Of a stretch of DNA of 64,000 nt, positions 41,918 to 51,267 are shown piece after piece. The notes under the pieces are model-generated. The model ran no database searches. It had not been told where the DNA came from and saw nothing but the letters and a program-made list of their open reading frames with translations. Within the stretch, counting starts at the first letter, position 1; the number at the start of each line of letters is the position of its first letter. The stretch is from Betaproteobacteria bacterium HGW-Betaproteobacteria-7. GTDB taxonomy: Bacteria > Pseudomonadota > Gammaproteobacteria > Burkholderiales > Rhodocyclaceae. Location of the stretch: contig PHCE01000002.1 in the NCBI GenBank assembly GCA_002840765.1, forward strand, positions 1 to 64,000, given 5' to 3'. Made by a program: the position numbers and the translations under genes.

Positions 41918-41935
41918 GTGTAAAACTCGATCCTG
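41885..41935. repeat. Inverted repeat across the hemF stop codon
   Basis: CAGGATCGAG (41885-41894) and CTCGATCCTG (41926-41935) are perfect 10-bp inverted arms with a 31-nt interior that contains the hemF stop codon. It may act as a weak bidirectional terminator between the convergent hemF and 41940-42179 genes, although no T-run is present. Confidence 0.45.
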
Positions 41936-41939
41936 ACAA

Positions 41940-42179
41940 CTACTTCAGCTTGCCGCGGACGACCTGGACGCGGGACGGGTCCTTGACGCTCAGCTGGCCG
42001 CTGCCGCCGGCCAGGTTGCCGCAGGCACAGGCGGCCTTGATGTGGGGCACGGAATTGACGACGACGGTGCAATCCAGACATTCGTAATAGAGGTCACCGC
42101 CGGTCGGCAATACTGACCCATCGGGCTGCGGTTCCACCGGGTAGAAGTTGTAGATCTTGCGCATGTCGATGTTCAGCAT
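41940..42179 (-). CDS. Small cysteine-containing protein, 79 residues, unknown
   Basis: Begins MLNIDMRKIYNFYPVEPQP. It contains YECLDCTVVVNS followed by AACACGNLAGG, giving CXXC and CXC pairs that could hold zinc or an iron-sulfur cluster. The tail DPSRVQVVRGKLK is basic. No signal peptide. The start follows GGGACGGGAGACGACA, with GGGAGA as ribosome-binding site. It begins 28 nt after the hemY stop on the same strand, so it is probably the last gene of the hemCDXY operon. I do not recognise the family. Confidence 0.7.
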   Translation of the reverse strand: MLNIDMRKIYNFYPVEPQPDGSVLPTGGDLYYECLDCTVVVNSVPHIKAACACGNLAGGSGQLSVKDPSRVQVVRGKLK

Positions 42180-42207
42180 TGTCGTCTCCCGTCCCGGTAA
42201 GTGCCTT

Positions 42208-43392
42208 CTAACTCGCGTCGAGCAGGGCGCTCGCCCGGTAATGTTTGTTGGCCTCGTCAGTCCGTTCCAACTGATCGAACAGACGGGCCAGTTCAAGATG
42301 TGCCTGCTGCGTCGGGGCAATCGCCAGAGACGCTTCCAGGTAACTTTGCGCCTTGCCCCACAGGCGTTGGCGGATGCACATCCGGCCCAGCGCCTTGAGC
42401 AACCAGGCGTCGGTCGGATACTGCCGCAACCAGGATTCGGCGCGAGCGATACGCGCCATCTGCTCGGCGCCATCAAGCCGGCCATAAATAGCCAGCAGTT
42501 CCCACTGCCATTCGTCGTGAGCGGTAGCATCAAGCACGGCTTCGATCAGTTTCTGCGCCTCACCACCGGCACCGGCAGCAACCAGGCTGCGCGCGGCCGC
42601 CAGCACGACCCGCTGGCCACGCTCCTCGACCGGCAGGGCGCGCAGGTAGTTGATCAATTGCGGTGTCTCACCCGCCAGACGGGCGATGTTGCCAAGGTGC
42701 GCCTGGGTCCGCGTTTCGCGCACCACCTCAGCCGGCAACGCATCACGCTTGGCCAACTGGCGCAGCAGCTTGAGCACGCCATCCCAGTCGCCGACGCCCT
42801 GGCGCGCCCGCAGTTCCAGGCGCAACGCGGCGATGTGCCGTCCCTGCTTTTCCTGCAGCCGGGCGAGTGCCGTCAACGCGTCGTCGAAGCGACGCACTTC
42901 GATCATCATCTCGGCTTCCAGCATCAAGGTCGCCGCTTCCGTCCGCGGATCGCTGGCCTTGGCCTTTTCCATCCAGTCCTGCTGCTTTGCTGCTTCGCGC
43001 ATGCGTTGCGCGGCGCGGGCAGCGATCAGCGCCGACAGACCCGGCGCTATATCGGCCGCATGGGCCTCACCGGCCTTCTTCAGAGCCTGACCGAAGCGCC
43101 CTTCGAAGAGCAGGCGCACGGCATCCTGGAAGACAAGGGCGGCGCGTTCCTGGCTGCGCAGGGCGCGATAGCGACGCGCCCGTTCCGGCAAACCGAAGGT
43201 GTAGGAGAGTGTGCGCAGCAGCGCGTAGAGTCCGAGAAAAAGGAGCGCCAGGACGAGCAGGAAAAGATTCAGCGTCACTTCGGCGCGGTACGGCGGCACA
43301 GCCAGCAAGACGTAGCCATCGTTCATCCGCGCCCCGAGAGCGACGGCCACGGCCGCCGCGAACAGGGCCAGGACCCAGAACAGTCCCCTCAC
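42208..43392 (-). CDS. hemY: HemY-type membrane TPR protein
   Basis: 394 residues. Two N-terminal membrane spans (FWVLALFAAAVAVALG and LNLFLLVLALLFLGLYAL) match the HemY_N domain, and the rest consists of tetratricopeptide-like helices. Despite its name this proteobacterial HemY is not the protoporphyrinogen oxidase of Bacillus. Its role in late haem synthesis or transport is unclear. The start overlaps the hemX stop by 4 nt. Confidence 0.9.
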   Translation of the reverse strand: MRGLFWVLALFAAAVAVALGARMNDGYVLLAVPPYRAEVTLNLFLLVLALLFLGLYALLRTLSYTFGLPERARRYRALRSQERAALVFQDAVRLLFEGRFGQALKKAGEAHAADIAPGLSALIAARAAQRMREAAKQQDWMEKAKASDPRTEAATLMLEAEMMIEVRRFDDALTALARLQEKQGRHIAALRLELRARQGVGDWDGVLKLLRQLAKRDALPAEVVRETRTQAHLGNIARLAGETPQLINYLRALPVEERGQRVVLAAARSLVAAGAGGEAQKLIEAVLDATAHDEWQWELLAIYGRLDGAEQMARIARAESWLRQYPTDAWLLKALGRMCIRQRLWGKAQSYLEASLAIAPTQQAHLELARLFDQLERTDEANKHYRASALLDAS

Positions 43393-44435
43393 CGCTTTTC
43401 CTTGCGATTGCGCAGGTCGCGCAGGGCAGCATGGCTGTCGTTCAAAGTCGGCAGGGCAATGCTGAGATCGGCGGCGAGCAGTTGCTGCAAACTGAGCTGC
43501 GCTGCCTTGACCGCCTTGTCGTCGCTGGCGAAATACCGTTTCAGCCAGTCCTGCGCCGTCTTCAGCTCATTGCGGAAAGTCCCGTAATCGCGGGCAAGCA
43601 GGGCCAGCCGGGCATTAAGCAGGCGCAGTTTGAGATTCTCGCGCAGGAAGAAACTCTGCCCCGGCGCCAGCAAAGGCTGGTCCGCCTGGTCAAAGCGCTG
43701 GATGCGCACCAGACTCTTCACTTCCTGCCAGATTTCCCGGGCAGCCTGTTGCCACCAGGGTCCGCCGACCAGCGGTTCGGCCGGCGTGGGCGCCATTTCG
43801 GCGGGACGCCCGTGCGCCCCGAGCGGGAACTTGTCGACAGCAATGATGACTTCTTCCAGGCGCAGGCTGAGGCCCGGCACATCAACAAAGGGCAGGCTGT
43901 TCAGGCGCGCCATATCCTTGGCCAGGGCCGTCCGCAGCGGCAGATACACCGGGCGGTCGAGGCGTGCCAGACGACTGTCGGCTGTCTGCAGGGCGAGCGC
44001 CGCTACCGCAACGTTGCCGGCCAGTTGCAGTTGCTGGGCGGCGAGCGTGATCGCCTGCTCGACTTCCAGCAAGGTCGCTTCTTCGCGCCCACGCGCCATT
44101 TCGTCATACAGGGACTGCAGGGCCTCGCCCTGATTTTCGAATTCGGCCAGCCGGCCTTCGACGGCCCCCAGCTTGGCCTGCAGACCTTCGATCTGCGCCA
44201 GCAACTGGCTACGAGCGCCGCGATCTTCCCTGCTCATCGCCTCGGCATCGGCCAGGCGACGCGCCACTTCCACACGCGTCTCGCTCAACTGCTGGCGGGT
44301 TTCCAGCCATTGCCAGCCGGCCAGCAGCAAAGCCGCCAGTGCCAGAATGAACCATGGACTGCGCCAGGCAGGACGGGAGGACGCCACCACCGGGGGGGCG
44401 TTCAGGTCGGGGGAAGTGTCGTTATCAGAGCTCAT
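43389..44435 (-). CDS. hemX: HemX-type membrane protein (uroporphyrinogen-III C-methyltransferase-like annotation)
   Basis: 348 residues from ATG 44435. One membrane span (WFILALAALLLAGWQWL, residues 27-43) is followed by a coiled coil (about 45-110: SETRVEVARRLADAEAMSRE and on) and a helical domain. It contains no SAM-binding motifs, so the common methyltransferase annotation is misleading. Overlaps hemD by 4 nt. Probably an organiser of the haem pathway at the membrane. Confidence 0.88.
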   Translation of the reverse strand: MSSDNDTSPDLNAPPVVASSRPAWRSPWFILALAALLLAGWQWLETRQQLSETRVEVARRLADAEAMSREDRGARSQLLAQIEGLQAKLGAVEGRLAEFENQGEALQSLYDEMARGREEATLLEVEQAITLAAQQLQLAGNVAVAALALQTADSRLARLDRPVYLPLRTALAKDMARLNSLPFVDVPGLSLRLEEVIIAVDKFPLGAHGRPAEMAPTPAEPLVGGPWWQQAAREIWQEVKSLVRIQRFDQADQPLLAPGQSFFLRENLKLRLLNARLALLARDYGTFRNELKTAQDWLKRYFASDDKAVKAAQLSLQQLLAADLSIALPTLNDSHAALRDLRNRKEKR

Positions 44436-45211
44436 GCCGGCCAATTATAAGCAACTAAGGCAGCCATAATGCCGGCGTCGGCAGCATCGCTGAGGACAAT
44501 GTTGCGCAGACCCAGTTCGCGGGCGGTCTCGGCGATACGGGCATGCGGGACGAACAGCGGCGTGGCCTGCAAGTGCTGGCGGCCCTCGTCGTCGAGCAGC
44601 GCCAGCAGGTAACGCAGGCCTTCGCTGCTCGATACCGCCAGGGCATCAAGGCGGCCAGCACGCCAGGCGTCGAGCAACGGTTGACCGCCGGCGGACGGCG
44701 CCGAGCGGCGGTAGCAGGTGATGCAATCGAGCGTCGCCCCGCGCTCACGTAGCGTTTCAGCCAGCAGTTCGCGCCCGCCGTCGCCGCGAAAGATTGCCAC
44801 GCGCTTGCCGGCCACGCGCTCAGCGGCAAGTTCGGGCAGGGCGAGCAGGGCTTCCGAATCGAAGCGTTCGCTCGGGGCAATGCAGCCAGTGATGCCGTGC
44901 GCCGCCAGCGCCCGCACCGTTCCCTGACCGACCGCCGCCGGACGCAGGCTGGCCGGCCATGGCGCATGGGCCAACAGAGTCGGCAACGCATACTCGACGG
45001 CATTCGGGCTGATGAACACGGCCCAAGCGTAACGCTCCAGCTGGGCCGCGGCTTCGGCCAGAGGGTGCGGATCGTCAGCCGGGGCGATTTCCAGCAGCGG
45101 AAAGATCAACGGCTCGCCGCCAGCGGCCTCGATCGCCTCGGCCAGCGGAGCGGCCTGGGCCAGCGGCCGGGTGACGACGATGTGGCGGCCGGCCAGCGGG
45201 CTGGCGTTCAT
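44432..45211 (-). CDS. hemD: Uroporphyrinogen-III synthase
   Basis: Closes and flips ring D of hydroxymethylbilane. 259 residues. The sequence is poorly conserved as usual, but the N-terminal [41 protein letters not shown], and later [19 protein letters not shown] and [13 protein letters not shown] fit the two-domain fold. Position after hemC, overlapping it by 4 nt, confirms the call. Confidence 0.94.
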   Translation of the reverse strand: MNASPLAGRHIVVTRPLAQAAPLAEAIEAAGGEPLIFPLLEIAPADDPHPLAEAAAQLERYAWAVFISPNAVEYALPTLLAHAPWPASLRPAAVGQGTVRALAAHGITGCIAPSERFDSEALLALPELAAERVAGKRVAIFRGDGGRELLAETLRERGATLDCITCYRRSAPSAGGQPLLDAWRAGRLDALAVSSSEGLRYLLALLDDEGRQHLQATPLFVPHARIAETARELGLRNIVLSDAADAGIMAALVAYNWPA

Positions 45212-46143
45212 TGGCAGTGGGCGAGTTTTTCCAGGATGGCGTCGGCGCCCTGGGCGCGCAGCGTCGCTGCCAGTTGCCGGCCAAGCGCCTCATCGTCGGC
45301 CGGATTGCCGCGCAGTTCGGCAGCAACCATTTCCTTGCCGTCAGCGGTGGCGACAAAGCCGCGCAGCCACAGTTGGCCGTTGTCGATGATCGCGTAGCCG
45401 CCCAGCGGCACCTGACAGCTGCCGCCCAAGGCACGCGAGAAGGCGCGTTCGGCCTTGACGCAATGAGCCGTCTCCGGGTCGTTCAACGGGGCTACAACGG
45501 CGGCCATGACGGCATCGCCGTCGACCAGTTCGATACCCAGCGCCCCCTGGCCCGGCGCCGGCAGCGATTGCTCCGGCGTCAGCACGGCCTTGATGCGGTC
45601 CTTCAGGCCGAGGCGGATCAGGCCGGCGGCGGCCAGGATGATCGCGTCGTACTCGCCGGCGTCGAGCTTGCGCAGCCGGGTGTCGAGATTGCCACGCAGG
45701 CTCTTGATCACCAGTTGCGGGTATTTGGCCCGCAGCACGGCTTCGCGGCGCAGGCTAGAGGTGCCGACGACGGCCCCGGCCGGCAGCTCGTCGAGGCCAG
45801 CGTAATTGTTGGAGACGAAGGCATCGCGCGGGTTTTCGCGGGCCGAGATGGCGGCCAGGACGAAGCCTTCCGGCATCACCATGGGCACGTCCTTCATCGA
45901 ATGGACGGCGAGGTGGGCGCGGCCTTCCTGCATCGACACCTCAAGTTCTTTGATAAACAGTCCCTTGCCGCCGATTTCGGCGAGCGGCCGGTCGAGAATC
46001 TGGTCGCCCTTGGTGGTCATGCCTAGAATGACGACTTCCGCCCCCGGGTTCTGGCTGGCCAGGCGGCCCTGGACATGGACGGCCTGCCACATGGCGAGGC
46101 GGGATTCACGGGAGGCGATGATGATCTTCGAAGGAGCGGACAT
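45208..46143 (-). CDS. hemC: Hydroxymethylbilane synthase (porphobilinogen deaminase)
   Basis: Polymerises four porphobilinogens. 311 residues. Begins [26 protein letters not shown] is at residues 78-88; the dipyrromethane cofactor attaches to C243 in [12 protein letters not shown]. First gene of hemC-hemD-hemX-hemY, each overlapping the next by 4 nt. The 41-nt gap to the divergent TPMT-like gene must hold promoters for both. Confidence 0.97.
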   Translation of the reverse strand: MSAPSKIIIASRESRLAMWQAVHVQGRLASQNPGAEVVILGMTTKGDQILDRPLAEIGGKGLFIKELEVSMQEGRAHLAVHSMKDVPMVMPEGFVLAAISARENPRDAFVSNNYAGLDELPAGAVVGTSSLRREAVLRAKYPQLVIKSLRGNLDTRLRKLDAGEYDAIILAAAGLIRLGLKDRIKAVLTPEQSLPAPGQGALGIELVDGDAVMAAVVAPLNDPETAHCVKAERAFSRALGGSCQVPLGGYAIIDNGQLWLRGFVATADGKEMVAAELRGNPADDEALGRQLAATLRAQGADAILEKLAHCQ

Positions 46144-46184
46144 GAAGCGACAAATGGCAGGTTGGGGAAGGCAGGCATCTTAGC

Positions 46185-46811
46185 ATGAGCGAACAGACGC
46201 CCTTCCCGACCCAGATCAAACCGCCGGAGCAACGCCCGGAACATCCAGACTTCTGGTGCAAACGCTTCGCCGAGGGCGTCACGCCCTGGGATGCCGGCCG
46301 CGTGCCGGAAGCCTTTGCCGCTTTCATTGCCGCCCAGGCACAGCCGCTCAACACGCTGATTCCCGGCTGCGGCAGCGCCTGGGAAGCAGCCCACCTGGCG
46401 GCAGCCGGCTGGCCGGTGACGGCACTGGATTTCTCGCCGGCAGCGGTCGCCAGGGCGCGTGAAGTGCTTGGCAACGCCACCGTCGATCTGCTTTGCGCCG
46501 ACTTCTTCACCTTCACGCCGGCCCAGCCCTACGCACTGATCTACGAACGCGCCTTCCTCTGCGCCCTGCCGCGCAATTTGTGGGCGGACTGGGGCCGCCG
46601 CGTCGCCGCACTGCTCCCGCCCGGCGGCCTGCTGGCCGGCTATTTCTTCCTCTGCGAGCAGGCCAAGGGTCCGCCCTTTGGCATCCTGCCGGAGCAACTC
46701 GATGAGCTGCTGGCAACGAGTTTCGAGCTTATGGAAGATGTGCCGGTCACCGATTCAATCCCGGTCTTCGCCGGCCGCGAACGCTGGCAGGTGTGGCGGC
46801 GGCGGGACTGA
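46185..46811 (+). CDS. TPMT-family SAM-dependent methyltransferase
   Basis: 208 residues. The N-terminal pattern FWCKRFAEGVTPWDAGRVPEAF and motif I LIPGCGSAWEAAHLAAAGW are hallmarks of the thiopurine/thiol (and halide) methyltransferase family. YERAFLCALP is the usual motif IV region. Bacterial members detoxify selenium, tellurium or thiol compounds. The substrate is not predictable here. Divergent from hemC. Confidence 0.85.
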   Translation: MSEQTPFPTQIKPPEQRPEHPDFWCKRFAEGVTPWDAGRVPEAFAAFIAAQAQPLNTLIPGCGSAWEAAHLAAAGWPVTALDFSPAAVARAREVLGNATVDLLCADFFTFTPAQPYALIYERAFLCALPRNLWADWGRRVAALLPPGGLLAGYFFLCEQAKGPPFGILPEQLDELLATSFELMEDVPVTDSIPVFAGRERWQVWRRRD

Positions 46812-46891
46812 TACACAATTTGTTGCAATCCGCCGGTCAGCCTTTCGTCCCGCGATGACGTTGAGTGGATACCCCATTCAGGAAAAAAGTC

Positions 46892-47344
46892 ATGAAACGC
46901 TTCCTCATCGCCACCGCCCTCTTTGCCGCCGCTCTGAGCCCCCCTGCCTCGGCGCAGGTTTCGGTCAGCATTGGCCAGCCCGGCTTTTACGGCCACATCG
47001 ACATCGGCGGCTTCCCACCGCCGCTGGTCATCCACCCGGAACCGATGATCCTCCACCCAGGAAGAATGGCCCAAGCGCCCATTTACCTGCGCGTCCCGCC
47101 GCGTCACGCGAAGCAGTGGCACCGCTATTGCGACCGCTATCGGGCCTGTGGTCGCCCGGTCCATTTTGTTCAGGACGACTGGTATCAGCACGAATACGCG
47201 CCGCGCTACCGCGACCGCCACGCCCATCGCCATGAGCGCCGGGATTATCGCGAGCGCCATGAGTACAGGCACGACCGTCGAGATGACCGGCATGAACGCC
47301 GGCATGATGATCGCGACGACAGACACGGACGCGGTCGCTACTGA
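46892..47344 (+). CDS. Exported His/Arg/Asp-rich protein
   Basis: 150 residues from ATG 46892 (GGAAAAA 8-14 nt upstream). Signal peptide MKRFLIATALFAAALSPPASA with cleavage before QVSVSIG. The next part, GQPGFYGHIDIGGFPPP, resembles small periplasmic proteins of betaproteobacteria. A middle segment WHRYCDRYRACGRPVHFVQDDWY has two cysteines. The last ~45 residues are almost entirely H, R, D, E and Y in short irregular repeats. It might bind metal ions; this is inference. Single-gene unit. Confidence 0.72.
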   Translation: MKRFLIATALFAAALSPPASAQVSVSIGQPGFYGHIDIGGFPPPLVIHPEPMILHPGRMAQAPIYLRVPPRHAKQWHRYCDRYRACGRPVHFVQDDWYQHEYAPRYRDRHAHRHERRDYRERHEYRHDRRDDRHERRHDDRDDRHGRGRY

Positions 47345-47400
47345 TTCGGAACGCCCGGCGTATCATCCGGTGCTTCTGCCCTCCCTGACAGCATCGATCA

Positions 47401-50001
47401 ATGAAAACCGATACGCCCCCGACCGTTTATCTCAAGGACTACACCCCGCCCGCCTTCTGGATCGACACGGTCGATCTCGTTGTGACCATCGAAGCCGACG
47501 GCACCACCGTCGCCGCGACGCTCGCCCTGCGCCGCAATGCCGACCGTCCCGGCGAGCCGCTGGTGCTGGATGGCGAGGAACTGACCACCCTGTCCGTCAC
47601 CGTCGACGGGAAAGACTGGCCGACAGCGGAAACGCCCAGCACGCTGACCCTGGCCGACCTGCCGGACGTCTTCACGCTGCGCACCGTCGTCCGCATCCAG
47701 CCGGACGGCAACACCCGCCTGTCCGGCATGTACCGCTCCAAGGATGGCTACTTCACGCAGTGCGAAGCGCAGGGCTTCCGCCGCATCACCTGGTTCCTCG
47801 ACCGGCCGGACGTGATGTCCACCTACACGGTGACGCTGCACGCCGACCAGGCGACTTACCCGATCCTGCTCGCCAACGGCAACCCGGTCGCCAGCGGCGA
47901 AGAAGCCGACGGCCGCCATTGGGCGAAATGGGTCGACCCGTTTCGCAAGCCCGCCTACCTGTTCGCCCTGGTCGCCGGCAAGCTCGACGGCCTGTTCGAT
48001 AGCTTCAAGACAGCCTCCGGTCGTACCGTGCAGCTCGCCATCTACGTCGAGCCGGGCAAGCTTGACCAGTGCCCGCACGCCATGGCCGCGCTGCAGAAAT
48101 CGATGAAATGGGACGAAGAGCGCTTCGGCCTCGAATGCGATCTCGACCATTACATGATCGTCGCCGTCGGCGACTTCAACATGGGCGCCATGGAGAACAA
48201 GGGCCTCAACATCTTCAACACGAAATACGTGCTGGCCCGCAGCGATGTCGCCACTGACGTCGATTTCGAGAATATCGACCGCGTCGTCGCCCACGAATAT
48301 TTCCACAACTGGACCGGCAACCGCGTCACCTGCCGCGACTGGTTCCAGCTGTCGCTGAAGGAAGGTCTCACCGTCTTCCGCGACCAGGAATTCGGCGCCG
48401 ACCTGCACAACCGGCAAACCGCCCGTATTCGGGAAGTGCGCGGCCTGCGTGCCGCGCAGTTCCCGGAAGATGCCGGCCCGATGGCGCACCCGATCCGCCC
48501 GGCCAGCTTCGTCGAGATCAACAATTTTTACACCTCGACCGTCTATGAAAAGGGTGCCGAAGTCATCCGCATGATCCAGACCCTGATCGGCCGCGAGGGG
48601 TTCCGCGCCGGCATGGATGAATACTTCCGCCGCCACGACGGCCAGGCCGTCACCTGCGAGGATTTCGTTGCCGCGATGGCCGCTGCCTCCGGTTTCGACT
48701 TCACCCAGTTCATGCGCTGGTACAACCAGCCGGGCACGCCGCACGTGGCCGTCGACGGGTTCTGGGACGAAGGCAGCCAGACCTACACGCTGACCTGCAC
48801 GCAAGCCAACCCGCGCGCCAGCGATGAAACCCCCTACCTGATCCCGATCCGCGTTGCGCTGTTTGCTGACGATGGCACGTTGCTGCCGGGCAGCGAGCGC
48901 CTGCTGCAACTGACCGCGACGACGCAATCCTTCGTCTTCAACGACGTCGCCGCCGAGCCGGTGCCGTCATTGCTCCGCGACTTCTCGGCGCCGGTTTATC
49001 TCGACTTCGCCTACACGCCGGAACAGCTGACCGTGCTGCTGGCCCACGAAACCGACCCGTTCAACGCCTGGGAAGCCGGCCAGCGCCTGGCGACGCAACT
49101 GATTCTCGACGCCACGACAGCGCTCGCCGCCGTCCGTGCGCCGATCTGGCCAGCCAGCTTCGTCGATGCCGCCCGCAAGCTGCTGCAGACACAGGCCCAA
49201 CGTGGCGCCGCCTTCGTCGCCGAAGCACTGACCCTGCCCGGCGAAACGACACTCGCCGAATTGATGACCGTGGTCGACCCGGACGCCCTTCACGCCGCCC
49301 GCAACGGCCTGCGCCGGCATCTCGCCGAACAGCTCGAAGGCGAGTTTTCCGGCCTCTACGCCGGGTTGACCGTACAGGAAGCCTACGCGCCGAGCAGCGA
49401 GCAGGCCGGCCGGCGGGCGCTGCGCAATCAGTGCCTCGCCTACCTGCTCGAACTCGACACGCCGGCCGCGCGCGAGCTGGCGCTGCAGCAATTCAAGACG
49501 GCCGACAACATGACTGACCAGTTCGCCGCCCTCGCCGCGCTGGCCAACGTCAATGCTGCCGACTGCCCGCAGCGCGACACTGCCCTCGCCGATTTCTACG
49601 CCCAGTGGAAAAACGAAGCCCTGGTCGTCGACAAGTGGCTGGCCGCGCAATCGACCAGCCGCCGCCCGGACACGCTGGCCACCGTGAAGGCACTAACCGC
49701 CCACTCGGCCTTCGATATCGGCAACCCGAACAAGATCTACGCGCTGATCCGCGCCTTCGGCGCCAACCTGGTCCGTTTCAATGCCGCCGATGGCAGCGGC
49801 TACAACTTCGTCGCCGACCAGATCCTGACGCTGCACGACCGCAACCCGCAGGTCGCCTCGCGCCTGGCGCGCTGCTTTGACCGCTGGGCGAAATTCGACG
49901 CTGGCCGTCAGGCGCATGCGCGTGCCGCGCTCGAGCGCATCCGCGACCACGCCGGCCTGTCGCGCGACGTGCTGGAGGTGGTCACCCGGACACTGAGCTG
50001 A
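47401..50001 (+). CDS. pepN: Aminopeptidase N (M1 family)
   Basis: Zinc aminopeptidase of broad specificity in the cytoplasm. 866 residues, matching the E. coli PepN type. Substrate-anchoring GAMEN is at residues 262-266, the zinc site H298-E-Y-F-H302 lies in HEYFHNWTGNRVT, and the third ligand Glu follows about 19 residues later in LKEGLTVFRD. The C-terminal DUF3458 domain is complete. It is followed by an MFS gene after 7 nt. Confidence 0.97.
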   Translation: MKTDTPPTVYLKDYTPPAFWIDTVDLVVTIEADGTTVAATLALRRNADRPGEPLVLDGEELTTLSVTVDGKDWPTAETPSTLTLADLPDVFTLRTVVRIQPDGNTRLSGMYRSKDGYFTQCEAQGFRRITWFLDRPDVMSTYTVTLHADQATYPILLANGNPVASGEEADGRHWAKWVDPFRKPAYLFALVAGKLDGLFDSFKTASGRTVQLAIYVEPGKLDQCPHAMAALQKSMKWDEERFGLECDLDHYMIVAVGDFNMGAMENKGLNIFNTKYVLARSDVATDVDFENIDRVVAHEYFHNWTGNRVTCRDWFQLSLKEGLTVFRDQEFGADLHNRQTARIREVRGLRAAQFPEDAGPMAHPIRPASFVEINNFYTSTVYEKGAEVIRMIQTLIGREGFRAGMDEYFRRHDGQAVTCEDFVAAMAAASGFDFTQFMRWYNQPGTPHVAVDGFWDEGSQTYTLTCTQANPRASDETPYLIPIRVALFADDGTLLPGSERLLQLTATTQSFVFNDVAAEPVPSLLRDFSAPVYLDFAYTPEQLTVLLAHETDPFNAWEAGQRLATQLILDATTALAAVRAPIWPASFVDAARKLLQTQAQRGAAFVAEALTLPGETTLAELMTVVDPDALHAARNGLRRHLAEQLEGEFSGLYAGLTVQEAYAPSSEQAGRRALRNQCLAYLLELDTPAARELALQQFKTADNMTDQFAALAALANVNAADCPQRDTALADFYAQWKNEALVVDKWLAAQSTSRRPDTLATVKALTAHSAFDIGNPNKIYALIRAFGANLVRFNAADGSGYNFVADQILTLHDRNPQVASRLARCFDRWAKFDAGRQAHARAALERIRDHAGLSRDVLEVVTRTLS

Positions 50002-50008
50002 GCGACCG

Positions 50009-51244
50009 ATGGCCCAACTGCTACCACTCGCCTCGCTGCTGCTCGGGGTCGCCTTCCTGCTGCTCGGCAGCGGCCTGCTCGGCACGCTGCTCGCCGTGCG
50101 CGGGGGCATCGTCGGGTTCGACTGCCAGACACTGGGCATCATTGGTTCGATGTATTTCGTCGGCTTTCTGGCCGGCACCTACCTCGGCCCGATGATGCTG
50201 CGCCGCGTCGGCCATGTTCGCGCCTTCGCTTTTTTCACCGTTGCCATCGCCTGTGCCACGCTACTCCATGAACTAGTTGCCTCGGCCTGGGTGTGGAGCC
50301 TGTTGCGCCTGATCACCGGCATGGCCATGGTCGGCCTGTACACCACCATCGAAAGCTGGCTGAACAGCCATGCCGCGCCCGAACAGCGCAGCCGCATTTT
50401 CGCCAGCTACATGGCGGTCAATCTCGGCTCCCTGGCACTGGCCCAGCAACTACTGCACTGGAGCGACCCGGGCCAGCACGTGCTGTTCTCCGTCGCTGCC
50501 CTGTGCATCTGTGCGGCGGTCATGCCGGTGGCTGCCACCCGGCTGGCCCAGCCGCATGTCGAGGATGTGCACAGCATCGGCCTGAAGACGCTGTATGACC
50601 GAGCGCCGGTGGCCTGTGCCGCGGCGCTGCTCTCGGGTTTCTCCCAGGGTGCCTTCTGGGGCCTCGGCGCCGTCTGGGCCCATACCATCGAACTGGGCAC
50701 CAGCGGCGTCGCCTGGTTCATGACCATGGCCATCGTCGGCGGCGCCCTGTTCCAGTGGCCGATTGGCCAGCTGACCAATCATCTCGACCGCGGCCACGTG
50801 ATCTCGGTCGTCGCCTTGGCCGCGGCGCTGTTGTCCGGCGGCCTGCTCTTCGCCACCGACTACGGGCTGGGCGCCGTGTTGGTTGTCACCCTGCTTTACG
50901 GCGGCTTCGCCTTCGCCCTCTATCCGCTGGCCGTCGCCCGCATGATGGACCGTCTTGACCGACGCGAGATCATTTCCGGTTGCGGCAGCCTGTTGCTGCT
51001 GCACGGCATCGGCGCCGCCATCGGCCCGATCATCGCTGGCAGCCTGATGCTCCATGTCGGCCCGCCGTCACTGCCGGCCTGGTTCGCCGGCATCGAGATC
51101 CTGCTCGCGGCGGTCGCCTGGCAGCTATCCCGGCGCGCCCCGGCCGACATTGCGCATCAGACGAATTTCACGCCGATGATGCGCACCTCGCCGAGCGCCA
51201 TCGAGATCCTCGATCCCGAACACGAGGCCGGGGCCGCCCGCTGA
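50009..51244 (+). CDS. MFS transporter (YcaD-like)
   Basis: 411 residues with about 12 membrane spans. The loop GPMMLRRVGHVRAFAF between spans 2 and 3 is the MFS motif A region, and TTIESWLNSHA (near residue 112) is the pattern of the YcaD/sugar-efflux-like subgroup. The cytoplasmic tail (HQTNFTPMMRTSPSAIEILD) is about 35 residues. Co-transcribed with pepN (7-nt gap). The substrate is unknown; exporting peptides or amino acids would fit pepN, but this is inference. Confidence 0.82.
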   Translation: MAQLLPLASLLLGVAFLLLGSGLLGTLLAVRGGIVGFDCQTLGIIGSMYFVGFLAGTYLGPMMLRRVGHVRAFAFFTVAIACATLLHELVASAWVWSLLRLITGMAMVGLYTTIESWLNSHAAPEQRSRIFASYMAVNLGSLALAQQLLHWSDPGQHVLFSVAALCICAAVMPVAATRLAQPHVEDVHSIGLKTLYDRAPVACAAALLSGFSQGAFWGLGAVWAHTIELGTSGVAWFMTMAIVGGALFQWPIGQLTNHLDRGHVISVVALAAALLSGGLLFATDYGLGAVLVVTLLYGGFAFALYPLAVARMMDRLDRREIISGCGSLLLLHGIGAAIGPIIAGSLMLHVGPPSLPAWFAGIEILLAAVAWQLSRRAPADIAHQTNFTPMMRTSPSAIEILDPEHEAGAAR

Positions 51245-51267
51245 CCCATGACGTCTCGCCGGGCCGA

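Noticed and set aside
43389-44435. Calling HemX an active uroporphyrinogen-III methyltransferase
   Set aside because: The protein is a membrane-anchored coiled-coil type without SAM-binding motifs.
47170-47340. Possible tandem DNA repeat or CRISPR-like array in the His/Arg-rich tail region
   Set aside because: Repeats are irregular codon-level patterns (CGC, CAC, GAC) without fixed unit length or spacers.
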